DNA of 25,667 bases from Hungateiclostridiaceae bacterium UBA3922 (GTDB taxonomy: Bacteria; Bacillota; Clostridia; Acetivibrionales; DTU013): NCBI GenBank assembly GCA_002386045.1, contig DGEQ01000028.1, forward strand, positions 8,496-34,162, read 5' to 3'. Positions 6,314 through 14,017 of this stretch are shown in pieces; the stretch's first letter is position 1; every line of letters starts with the position of its first letter. The notes under the pieces are model-generated. The model had not been told where the DNA came from, ran no database searches, and worked only from the letters and a program-made list of their open reading frames with translations. The translations under genes and the position numbers were made by a program.

Positions 6314-9300
6314 TCACCCCTTTTGCCGGTCCTTCGCCACCAGCCTGACGTTTTCCTCCCCGAACCTTTCCGCAAGCTCTCTTCGCAGTGTTTCACACCA
6401 ATCGACGCGATATTCCCCGATATCCATTTTGGAAATATTTCCCACAGCGTCAGCATGGCAAAATACCACGGGGATTTTCCCGCTGAAGAATTTAAGCAAT
6501 GAAAGCGCCGATCTCATCTCGCTGCTGTTTTCAGGCAGGCTGCTTTTTATATAGAGTATCTCCTGACGCCCCGTTCCGGGCGACGGGCTGTTCTCCCCGT
6601 TGGCATCGCCGTTGCCGTTGCCCTGCGCCTCCTTTTTCCTCAGCAGCCTGACGTTTTCGCATATGATTTTGGGCGCTTCTTCTTCCTTTATACTGATCCG
6701 TCCGTCTATAACCACAGTATTGTCACCGGCCAGCAGGTTCCTGTACCTGCTCAGCACTGTCGGGAACACGATCACTTCCATGCTCCCGTACAGGTCCTCG
6801 AGCGTCACGAAAGCCATCAGGTTGTTGCTCCTGGTCGTTTTGGCCTTTACATCGGCGATAATGCCGCCCACCGTGACAAGCATCCCGTCGATAAGTCCCG
6901 TCCCGTCCGAGCCTTCAACCTCACCTTCGCTGCCGTGCGAATTGATGTCCCTGCTGTTGACCGTAACCTGTTCCATCAGTTCATCCCTGAACTCATCAAG
7001 GGGATGGCCGGATATGTACAGGCCCAGCATCTCTTTTTCCATCGAAAGCAGCATTTCCCTTGAAAATTCTTTAAGATCGGGATAACTTTCCTCGGCCTTC
7101 ATCGATCCCATCTGCCCGGACATCTCGAACAGCGACATCTGTCCTTCCACCCTGTTCCTTTTGCTCTGTTGGGCGCTTTCAAGAAGCTTTTCATAAACGG
7201 CCATCATTTTAGACCTGTACACTCCGAACGAGTCGAACGCTCCGCATTTTATAAGGCTTTCGACGCATCTCTTGTTGATATCCCTCTCCCCGATGCGCTC
7301 GCAAAAATCGTAGAAGCTTTTGAACGGCCCCCTGCTGTTCCTTTCATCGATCAGTTCGCGCACGGCGTTTTCTCCGACATTCTTGACGGCGGCCATCCCG
7401 AACCTTATCTTGCCGTTCACCACCGTGAACCTGACGTCGCTCTCGTTGACGTCCGGCGGCAGCACCTCGATGCCTTCCTGCCTGCACTCCTGCACATAGA
7501 ATGAAATCTTGTCGCTGTTGCCGACGAAGCTGTTGAGCGTCGCCGCCATGAACTCGACCGGGTAGTAATGCTTGAGCCAGGCGGTCTGGTAAGCCACGAC
7601 TGCATACGCCGCCGCGTGGGACTTGTTGAAGGCATAGCTGGCAAAATCCATCATCTGGTCGAATATCCTGCTTGCCGTCTTCTCGTCGACGCCGTTCCTG
7701 ACGGCGCCTTCCACGATCACGTTGCCCTCGTCGTCAGTTATGCCGTAGATGAAATTCTCGCGTTCCTTCTCCATGATGTCATGTTTTTTCTTTGCCATGG
7801 CCCTGCGCACCAGGTCCGACCTGCCGTACGAGTATCCGGCAAGTTCCCGTACTATCTGCATCACCTGCTCCTGGTACACGATGCACCCGTACGTCACATC
7901 AAGTATCTTCTCCAGCAGCGGGTGTTCATACGTGACCTGGTCCGGGTTGTTCTTGTTCCTGATGTACTTGGGTATGGAGTCCATCGGGCCCGGCCTGTAC
8001 AGCGAAATGCCCGCTATTATGTCCTCGAGGGAAGACGGCTGCAGTTCCTTCATGAACTGGGTCATCCCGGCGCTTTCAAGCTGGAATATGCCCGACGTCC
8101 TGCCCTCGCCAATGAGCCTGTAGACGTTGGGGTCGTTCATGTCGAGATTGTCGATATCCACCCTGACGCCGTGGTTTTTTTGCACCAGGTCCACCGCGTC
8201 CCTTATCACGGTCAGCGTCCGGAGCCCGAGAAAGTCCATCTTGAGCAGTCCGAGCTCCTCCAGTTGACCCATCGGGAACTGGGTCGTAATGATGTCATCG
8301 TTTTTTTGCAGCGGTACATACTCCGTTATCGGGTCTTTTGAAATGACGACGCCCGCCGCATGGGTACTGGCATGCCTTGGCATCCCTTCGAGCAGCTTTG
8401 CGGTGTTTATGAGTTCGGCGGTGGTTTCGTCCTCTTCATACCTTGCCTTGAGTTCCGGGTTCAGTTCCAGCGCCTTGTCTATGGTCATCCCGATCTGGAA
8501 CGGGATCATCTTGGCTATCTGGTCGGCCTCTGCGTACGGGATGTCCAGCGCCCGGCCCACGTCCCTTATGACGGCCCGCGCCGCCATCGTACCGAACGTG
8601 ATGATCTGCGCCACCCTGTCTTCCCCGTACTTGTGAACGACATAATCGATGACCTCGGAACGCCGTTCATAGCAGAAATCGATATCGATATCGGGCATCG
8701 TAACCCTTTCCGGGTTGAGGAACCTTTCAAACAGGAGGCTGTATCTTATCGGGTCTACGCTGGTTATCTCGAGCGTATAGGCTACGAGGCTGCCCGCGGC
8801 CGAGCCCCTGCCCGGTCCGACGCGTATCCCGTTTTCCCTTGCATACCTGATAAAATCCCAGACGATAAGGAAATAATCCACGTATCCCATTTGCCTGATG
8901 ACCTGCAGTTCGTATTCGAGCCTCTGGCGGTATTCCGGGCTGGACGCGGCTTCACCGCAACGCTTTTTCAGCCCCTCTTCACAGAGGCTGCAAAGGAACT
9001 CGTAAGGATCCCTGTTGCCGGGGACATCGAACTTTGGGAGGTGGAGCCTGTTGAACTCAAGTTCGACATTGCATCTTTCGGCTATCCTGACAGTGTTCTC
9101 GATGGCTTCGGGTATATTCCTGAACGCTTCGGCCATTTCCTCGGGCGACTTTATGTAAAGCTGGTCGGAATCGAACCTCATGCGGTCCTCATCCGTGATC
9201 TTCTTTCCTGTCTGGATGCAAAGGAGCACTTCATGGGCTTTTGCGTCCTCGCGCCTGAGATAATGGGCGTCATTTGTGGCGACCAGCGGTATGCCGGTCT

Positions 9301-9883
9301 CCCTCGACAGCCTGATCAGGCCCTGGTTGACCAGGTTCTGCTCTCTCAGCCCGTTGTTCTGCAATTCAAGGTAGAAGTTTCCCTGGCCGAAAATCCTGTT
9401 GAATTCGAGGGCTTTTTCACGAGCCTTGTCATAATTCCCGTCCAGGATGGCAGCGGGTATGTCTCCCGACAGGCATGCACTAAGAGCGATGAGGCCGCGG
9501 GAGTATTTCCCGAGGACTTCCATGTCGATCCTCGGCTTGTAGTAAAATCCCTCGGTAAAGCCTATGGAGACGATCTTCATGAGGTTCCTGTAACCTTCAT
9601 TGTCCATGGCAAGCAGCACGAGATGGCCCTGGTCGGCATCGATGCCGGGCTGCCTGTCAAAACGCGTCCGCTTCGCGGTATACACCTCGCAGCCCAGTAT
9701 CGGTTTTATGCCATTTTTGATGGCTTCTTTATAAAAATCCACCACTCCGTACATGACGCCATGGTCCGTGATGGCCAGCGCATCCATGCCGAGTTCCGCG
9801 GTCCTGGCTATCAGGTCGCGTATCCTGTTGGCCCCGTCAAGGAGACTGTATTCGGTATGGACGTGCAAATGGACGAAAGACAT
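6314..9883 (-). CDS. dnaE: DNA polymerase III alpha subunit, DnaE type
   Basis: This 1189-residue replicative polymerase subunit starts with the PHP domain (MSFVHLHVHTEYSLLDGANR). The palm follows, with catalytic aspartates in PDIDIDF at about 398-402 after GPGRGSAAGS. Fingers and the helix-hairpin-helix region come next, and a C-terminal OB fold (about VTVGGIIADVKAKTT) precedes a divergent tail. The lack of an inserted 3'-5' exonuclease separates it from PolC. The family start MSFVHLHVH fixes the ATG at 9883; the reading frame stays open 47 codons further upstream, but that part is repeat DNA. The nearest good ribosome site, GGAGAGGAGTG, lies inside a repeat copy and its GGAG is about 14 bases from the ATG, which is long. 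It is followed by mtrB and a small protein gene, an arrangement in which TRAP expression may partly follow replication gene expression. Confidence 0.97.
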   Translation of the reverse strand: MSFVHLHVHTEYSLLDGANRIRDLIARTAELGMDALAITDHGVMYGVVDFYKEAIKNGIKPILGCEVYTAKRTRFDRQPGIDADQGHLVLLAMDNEGYRNLMKIVSIGFTEGFYYKPRIDMEVLGKYSRGLIALSACLSGDIPAAILDGNYDKAREKALEFNRIFGQGNFYLELQNNGLREQNLVNQGLIRLSRETGIPLVATNDAHYLRREDAKAHEVLLCIQTGKKITDEDRMRFDSDQLYIKSPEEMAEAFRNIPEAIENTVRIAERCNVELEFNRLHLPKFDVPGNRDPYEFLCSLCEEGLKKRCGEAASSPEYRQRLEYELQVIRQMGYVDYFLIVWDFIRYARENGIRVGPGRGSAAGSLVAYTLEITSVDPIRYSLLFERFLNPERVTMPDIDIDFCYERRSEVIDYVVHKYGEDRVAQIITFGTMAARAVIRDVGRALDIPYAEADQIAKMIPFQIGMTIDKALELNPELKARYEEDETTAELINTAKLLEGMPRHASTHAAGVVISKDPITEYVPLQKNDDIITTQFPMGQLEELGLLKMDFLGLRTLTVIRDAVDLVQKNHGVRVDIDNLDMNDPNVYRLIGEGRTSGIFQLESAGMTQFMKELQPSSLEDIIAGISLYRPGPMDSIPKYIRNKNNPDQVTYEHPLLEKILDVTYGCIVYQEQVMQIVRELAGYSYGRSDLVRRAMAKKKHDIMEKERENFIYGITDDEGNVIVEGAVRNGVDEKTASRIFDQMMDFASYAFNKSHAAAYAVVAYQTAWLKHYYPVEFMAATLNSFVGNSDKISFYVQECRQEGIEVLPPDVNESDVRFTVVNGKIRFGMAAVKNVGENAVRELIDERNSRGPFKSFYDFCERIGERDINKRCVESLIKCGAFDSFGVYRSKMMAVYEKLLESAQQSKRNRVEGQMSLFEMSGQMGSMKAEESYPDLKEFSREMLLSMEKEMLGLYISGHPLDEFRDELMEQVTVNSRDINSHGSEGEVEGSDGTGLIDGMLVTVGGIIADVKAKTTRSNNLMAFVTLEDLYGSMEVIVFPTVLSRYRNLLAGDNTVVIDGRISIKEEEAPKIICENVRLLRKKEAQGNGNGDANGENSPSPGTGRQEILYIKSSLPENSSEMRSALSLLKFFSGKIPVVFCHADAVGNISKMDIGEYRVDWCETLRRELAERFGEENVRLVAKDRQKG

Positions 9884-9923
9884 AGGTAAGGGGGACACTC
9901 CTCTCCATGTAGTAGTGCTCCGC

Positions 9924-9968
9924 GGGATGAGGAGTATCTCTGTCCGATAATCCGGACACTCCTCATCC
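9924..9968. repeat. hairpin 1 of the repeat cluster
   Basis: GGGATGAGGAGT (9924-9935) pairs fully with ACTCCTCATCCC (9957-9968), and GTCCG (9942-9946) pairs with CGGAC (9953-9957, sharing one base with the previous arm), leaving a small bulge and a short loop. It would form a strong stem in either strand's RNA, including the dnaE leader. There is no T run, so it is not a classical terminator. Confidence 0.75.
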
Positions 9969-10017
9969 CTCCCTACTAATTTTACTTCTCTTATGAGAAA
10001 AAAGAAAGATTCAAAAG

Positions 10018-10124
10018 GGGACACTTCTCGTCCCGCAAAGCTAGACTTCCCGCAGAGACCGATACTAAGGTAAGAGGGACACTTCTCTGCAAGGAGAAAG
10101 CCTTTGCGGGATGAGAAGTGTCCC
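10018..10124. repeat. hairpin 2 (REPIN-like pair) of the repeat cluster
   Basis: Arms of 23 bases at 10018-10040 and 10102-10124 are inverted copies of each other with a single mismatch (G versus A in CTCGTCCC/CTCATCCC). The spacer holds a further partial copy at 10076-10087. The right arm touches the HD-GYP stop codon, so the gene's mRNA would end in or run through this structure. Confidence 0.8.
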
Positions 10125-11182
10125 TATATCTCGCATGTATCTACGATGAAGATGCCTGTATCCTCAGAGAGGTCGACTTCCTTCGTCCGGCGCTTCATGT
10201 CCTCATCATAGACGATACGCACAACAGGGCGTGTGGGCACTCTCCTGTTGTGCTTCACGACAATGGCGCGTTCCCTGGTGTTGAGCAGTACGCCCGTTCC
10301 CACCGGGTATATGGTCACGAACCTGACGAAATTCTCGACGACCAGGGGGTCGAAATGGTGGATGCCAAGGGAAGTTATATATTCATAGACTTCAAGGGCT
10401 TTGAGCTTCTTCCTGTAAACACGGTCCGAAGTAAGGGCGTCATATACATCTGCCACCGCCACTATCCTGGCATATACCTGTATTTCTTCGTTTTTGAGGC
10501 GGAACGGATAACCGCTGCCGTCATACCTTTCATGGTGGCCCAGTGCGATATATGACGACGAGAGGTACAACTGCCCGCTCTTTTTCAGCAGTTCATACCC
10601 GAGTATTGTATGCCTTTTTATTTCCTCGAATTCCTTCATGGTAAGCTGGCCCGGTTTTTTCAGTATCTCCCTTGGGATGCAGAGTTTGCCTATATCGTGG
10701 AGTATGGCGCCAAGCCCGAGTTCGCGCAGTTGGACGGTGTCAAACCCCAGGCCTATGCCGGTTATTATCGAAAGGATACAGACACTGACAGAATGCTTGA
10801 AAGTATAGTCATCCACCGTCTTTATCTCAGTAAGGTTGTACAGGATGTCATCATTCGCGAGCAGTTCGTCAACGATCCTGTTCACGATCGCCTTGACATT
10901 TTCCACGTCGATGGTGTCAGAAAAGCTGTACCCGGTCATTATGTCCTTTACCAGCACCACCGCTTCATTGCGCGTGGTTTCGCTCACGACGTCGCGGACC
11001 TCGATGCCTTCCGACAGGCCGTCTTCCAGGTATATCTCATTTATACCGCGTTTTTTGAGCATTTCCAGGTAGCTTTCTTTCAGTTCGACGCCCTGCATGA
11101 GCAAAACCCCGCCATCGGAGCTGAATACCGTGCGGGCAAGCTTTGCACCGGCAGGCACCGAGTCGACCCTCACTCTTCTCAT
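10124..11182 (-). CDS. HD-GYP domain c-di-GMP phosphodiesterase-type protein
   Basis: The 352-residue protein has an N-terminal domain of about 110 residues, then an HD-GYP domain (about 120-310). Its metal ligands include His130, the HD pair 162-163 (ILHDIGK) and His191, followed by HHERYDGSGYP at 216-226, and VADVYDALTSDRVYRK. All signature residues including GYP are present, so it should hydrolyse cyclic di-GMP or a related dinucleotide, as known members do. A C-terminal extension of about 60 residues after the domain is unassigned. There is no receiver domain and no membrane span, so the input signal is not visible. The ATG at 11182 has GGAGG seven bases upstream. The gene stands alone: upstream it faces the divergent Cys-rich gene, and downstream its stop codon abuts the repeat cluster. 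Confidence 0.93.
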   Translation of the reverse strand: MRRVRVDSVPAGAKLARTVFSSDGGVLLMQGVELKESYLEMLKKRGINEIYLEDGLSEGIEVRDVVSETTRNEAVVLVKDIMTGYSFSDTIDVENVKAIVNRIVDELLANDDILYNLTEIKTVDDYTFKHSVSVCILSIITGIGLGFDTVQLRELGLGAILHDIGKLCIPREILKKPGQLTMKEFEEIKRHTILGYELLKKSGQLYLSSSYIALGHHERYDGSGYPFRLKNEEIQVYARIVAVADVYDALTSDRVYRKKLKALEVYEYITSLGIHHFDPLVVENFVRFVTIYPVGTGVLLNTRERAIVVKHNRRVPTRPVVRIVYDEDMKRRTKEVDLSEDTGIFIVDTCEI

Positions 11183-11307
11183 TAGTTCCTCCGGTCTTAT
11201 TCTTTTGTGTATTCATGGCTTTTGGCATAATAGTCAGATATTCGACATAACAGTATAAAATCCTTCACGGTTTCGGCTGTTTTAAAATTTTCTCCGGGCA
11301 ATAATCT

Positions 11308-11332
11308 ACCATAAGCCTTTTTATGGTATAAT
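11308..11332 (+). promoter_or_regulatory. palindrome overlapping a -10 box, possible operator/promoter of the Cys-rich gene
   Basis: ACCATAA (11308-11314) and TTATGGT (11321-11327) form a perfect seven-base inverted repeat with a six-base centre. The right arm runs into TATAAT (11327-11332), 31 bases before the ATG at 11364. No good -35 hexamer stands at the right distance, which would fit an activated or repressed promoter. The palindrome lies in the 181-base divergent gap shared with the HD-GYP gene. Confidence 0.45.
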
Positions 11333-11363
11333 ATGCATATATAGCCATAAAGGGGTTTTTGCC

Positions 11364-12029
11364 ATGATCAGGACTTTGACCGGGTATGCCGCAATACACG
11401 GATTGCTGGCCCGGATAACTGCAAAAGCCGGGAAAGCACTAAAGCGCCTCCTGTCTTTCAGGTTCAGCGACCTTCTGTCTGAAGACATGAAATACCAGTT
11501 GCATTTTTTCAGGAATTACCTGCCCGAACTGTACCGCAGGCACGTCAAAAGGTATCATAAAAACTGCCTCTTCTGCTCCAGGCTCATAAAGTCGGGATGC
11601 CACCGGTACTGCCTCAAGTGCGGCGCCGGCACGTACATAAAGTGCTGCCCTCCGTTGCCGGGCCTCCTGTACGCAGTTCCCGTGGACACGGATGAAGGGG
11701 ATGGGCTGCCGGTCCCATGGTATTTCAAAAAAACGTGCCCGGGCTTCAAAAGGCTGCCCCTGTACCTGTATTGGCGCAACATGTATTCAGTGTTCCACTC
11801 GATAGCCCTCAGCAATTATGAAACTCTCGAAGGACTGGAAAGAGGTCTGTCCTCCGGCACAAGGCCGTGCCACATATGCGCGACCGTCGATTACGGCCTT
11901 TACAGGCGTTGCACGGGCCGGCCGGATTTCGATGCTAAAGCCCCATGCACAAGGATCGCTCGTGAACTGAAAAAAATCTACATGAGCCAGCCGGTCGGCA
12001 GGCAGAAAGCCTCAAGATCGGCGGTATAG
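11364..12029 (+). CDS. unrecognised cysteine-rich protein, 221 aa
   Basis: I do not recognise this protein. It has twelve cysteines, seven in a cluster at 68-95 (CLFC at 68-71, CHRYCLKC at 79-86, CC at 94-95) and four near the end (CHIC at 169-172, then 183 and 195). That looks like one or more metal-binding sites. The first 60 residues are basic and helical, the middle is aromatic-rich, and there is no signal peptide or clear membrane span. The ATG at 11364 follows AAAGGGGTTTTGCC, and a TATAAT box stands 31 bases upstream, both supporting expression. It is the only complete plus-strand gene between 1 and 24700, transcribed away from the HD-GYP gene and towards pgcA. A Cys-cluster iron-sulfur or zinc protein is possible but unproven. 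Confidence 0.7.
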   Translation: MIRTLTGYAAIHGLLARITAKAGKALKRLLSFRFSDLLSEDMKYQLHFFRNYLPELYRRHVKRYHKNCLFCSRLIKSGCHRYCLKCGAGTYIKCCPPLPGLLYAVPVDTDEGDGLPVPWYFKKTCPGFKRLPLYLYWRNMYSVFHSIALSNYETLEGLERGLSSGTRPCHICATVDYGLYRRCTGRPDFDAKAPCTRIARELKKIYMSQPVGRQKASRSAV

Positions 12030-12072
12030 GAAAACCATCAGCACGGAGGTCCTTGCATGCCGCGCACTTAAA

Positions 12073-12104
12073 ACCGCAGCGCCGGAACCGTCCGACGCTG
12101 CGGT
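12073..12104. terminator. hairpin between convergent genes, probable terminator
   Basis: ACCGCAGCG (12073-12081) pairs with CGCTGCGGT (12096-12104), and inside it CGGA pairs with TCCG. Read on the minus strand the stem is followed by TTTTAAG, making it a modest terminator for pgcA. Read on plus it follows the Cys-rich gene but has no T run. Confidence 0.55.
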
Positions 12105-12137
12105 CACCATGTCGCGGGATCGCCTGTATAGCTGCCA

Positions 12138-13880
12138 TCATAGTCCAAGCAGGCTGCTTATCAGCCCCGTTACACTGCCCTTTATCTTCTCAAGCCTGTG
12201 CTGTGCTTCTTCCATCGTTTTTTCCGCTACGCCGTAATATATCTTTATTTTCGGCTCCGTGCCGGACGGCCTGATGCAGAACCATGACCGGTCCTCCAGT
12301 TCATAGTACAGTACGTTGGATTCCGGCAAATCGAGTGCTGTGATGCTTCCGTCGGCCAGGCACCTCCTCCTGCCCGACAGGTAATCCCTGACGGCCCTGA
12401 TTTCGCAACCTTCGAGATCATATGACTCCATGCCTCTGAGAGTGTCCATCGCATCGCCGATCTTTTCCAGGCCTTCCTTCCCTTCCAGCGTGAACGAGGT
12501 GATGCCCTCGACATAATACCCGTACTTGCGGAAGATCTCCTGCAGCCCTTCATACAGGGACATGCCCCTGTTCCTGTAATAAGCGGCCATCTCGCATATG
12601 AGCATGCTTGCCACCACCGCGTCCTTGTCCCTTGCAAAGGTACCGGCCAGGTACCCGTAACTCTCCTCGAAACCAAAGAGGAATTTCTTGATCCCCGGAT
12701 CGTCGAGTTCCTTTATCTTTTCTCCTATGAATTTGAAGCCAGTCAGCACCTCTATCAGTTCGACGCCGTAATGGCCCGCTATCTGCCTTGCAAGTTCGCT
12801 GGTAACTATGGTCTTTACGACAAAGCCGTTTTCAGGCAGGCATCCGGCTGCCTTTTTCTGCGACAATATATATTCCATCAGCAGGCACCCGGTCTGGTTG
12901 CCCGTGAGTACCACGTATTCGCCGGCTGAATTCCTTACGACGACCCCTACCCTGTCGCAGTCGGGATCCGTGCCGATTATCAGGTCCACATCTTCCTTCC
13001 GGGCAAGATCTATCGCCAGCCTGAACGCTTCCTTCTCCTCGGGGTTCGGATACTTCACTGTGCTGAACTCGGGATCGGGAAGTTCCTGTTCCTTCACCAC
13101 GAGCACGTTTTTGAAGCCTGCCTCGGCAAGGATCCTCCTGACCGGTTTGTTGCCGGAACCGTGCAGCGGTGTGTAAACGATCTTCATCGAATCTGCGGCC
13201 TTCTCGATCTCGCCGGGATCCACCAGCAGGGTTTTCAGGCTTTCGATATAAACGTCGTCCACATCCCTGCCGATCATCCTGATCAGGCCATTTTCCACCG
13301 CCTCTTTTCCATCGGCAGGCTTAATCGTCGTGATGTCGGTTATGGCACCGATCTCCCTGAGGACCGCTTCGGACCCTTCGGGCGGGAGCTGTCCTCCATC
13401 CTCTCCATAGACCTTGTAGCCGTTATACTGCTTCGGGTTATGGCTCGCCGTGATCACCACGCCGGCGGCGGCCCCGAGATGCCGGACGGCAAATGAGAGC
13501 TCAGGAGTCGGGCGGAGTTCGTCAAAGAGGTACGAGACGATATTGTTTGCCGCAAACACCCTTGCGGCTTCCATAGCGAACTCGGGCGACTTATGCCTGG
13601 AATCGTACGCTATCACCACGCCACGCACCTCTGCATCCTCCACGTTTTTTAGAAGGTAATTCGCAAGTCCCTGGGAAGCCTTCCTTACAGTATATATGTT
13701 CATCCTGTTCGTACCTGCTCCGATTATGCCCCGAAGGCCCCCGGTGCCGAATTCCAGGTCCCTGTAGAACCTCTCTTCTATCTCGTCAGGGTCATTGCTG
13801 ATCCTGGCCAGTTCCTCCCTGGTTTCTTCATCGAAGTAATCGTTCTGCATCCAAAACTCATATACTTCCCTGCTCTTCAT
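12138..13880 (-). CDS. pgcA: phospho-sugar mutase (phosphoglucomutase/phosphomannomutase)
   Basis: The 580-residue enzyme belongs to the alpha-D-phosphohexomutase superfamily, which interconverts sugar-1- and sugar-6-phosphates. All four active-site loops are visible: the phosphoserine loop TASHNP (144-149, Ser146), the metal loop DPDCDR (305-310), the sugar-binding loop FEESYG (404-409), and the phosphate-binding loop RPSGTEPKIKIYY near the C-terminus. Length matches the Bacillus PgcA type rather than the shorter GlmM. The ATG at 13880 is preceded by GGAGGGATACC. It would feed glucose-1-phosphate into glycolipid, wall or polysaccharide synthesis. The gene has its own space: the spoIVA terminator lies upstream and a hairpin shared with the convergent Cys-rich gene lies downstream. 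Substrate preference between glucose and mannose cannot be told from the motifs. Confidence 0.93.
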   Translation of the reverse strand: MKSREVYEFWMQNDYFDEETREELARISNDPDEIEERFYRDLEFGTGGLRGIIGAGTNRMNIYTVRKASQGLANYLLKNVEDAEVRGVVIAYDSRHKSPEFAMEAARVFAANNIVSYLFDELRPTPELSFAVRHLGAAAGVVITASHNPKQYNGYKVYGEDGGQLPPEGSEAVLREIGAITDITTIKPADGKEAVENGLIRMIGRDVDDVYIESLKTLLVDPGEIEKAADSMKIVYTPLHGSGNKPVRRILAEAGFKNVLVVKEQELPDPEFSTVKYPNPEEKEAFRLAIDLARKEDVDLIIGTDPDCDRVGVVVRNSAGEYVVLTGNQTGCLLMEYILSQKKAAGCLPENGFVVKTIVTSELARQIAGHYGVELIEVLTGFKFIGEKIKELDDPGIKKFLFGFEESYGYLAGTFARDKDAVVASMLICEMAAYYRNRGMSLYEGLQEIFRKYGYYVEGITSFTLEGKEGLEKIGDAMDTLRGMESYDLEGCEIRAVRDYLSGRRRCLADGSITALDLPESNVLYYELEDRSWFCIRPSGTEPKIKIYYGVAEKTMEEAQHRLEKIKGSVTGLISSLLGL

Positions 13881-13975
13881 GGTATCCCTCCGGATGTAGC
13901 TTGATAGTTGTTCACCTTGATTATTTTACCATAAAAAAAGTGAAATAAAAGTAAAACAAAGGCTGCGGCCCCGAT

Positions 13976-13997
13976 AAAAAAAAGGGCTGCTGCCCTT
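13976..13997 (-). terminator. intrinsic terminator of spoIVA
   Basis: On the minus strand AAGGGC, a four-base loop and GCCCTT (13982-13997) are followed by an uninterrupted run of eight T (13976-13983, partly in the stem). It lies about 20 bases after the spoIVA stop. A partial second copy of GGGCAGCAGC lies just before it. Confidence 0.88.
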
Positions 13998-14017
13998 GTT
14001 CACGCTGCTGCCCTTGC

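Larger units (their letters stand above)
9891..10124. repeat. cluster of REP/REPIN-like short inverted repeats
   Basis: Between the dnaE start and the HD-GYP stop, a motif close to GGGACACTTCTCATCCCGC occurs at least six times. Plus-strand copies start at 9891, 9953, 10017 and 10076 (the first and fourth are short). Minus-strand copies lie at 9922-9945 (with a five-base insertion) and 10102-10124. The cluster occupies essentially the whole gap, begins at the base next to the HD-GYP stop codon and ends eight bases before the dnaE ATG. Paired inverted copies of a short motif are the hallmark of REPIN elements spread by RAYT (IS200-like Y1) transposases. No such transposase is in this window, so the link is inferred from form alone. 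Confidence 0.8.

Noticed and set aside
9884..10024. A 47-codon upstream extension of dnaE
   Set aside because: It is made of the repeat cluster, and the DnaE family starts at MSFVHLHVH (9883).
9891..10124. CRISPR array
   Set aside because: Copies are in both orientations, with uneven spacing and imperfect identity, and form hairpins; no cas genes are near.
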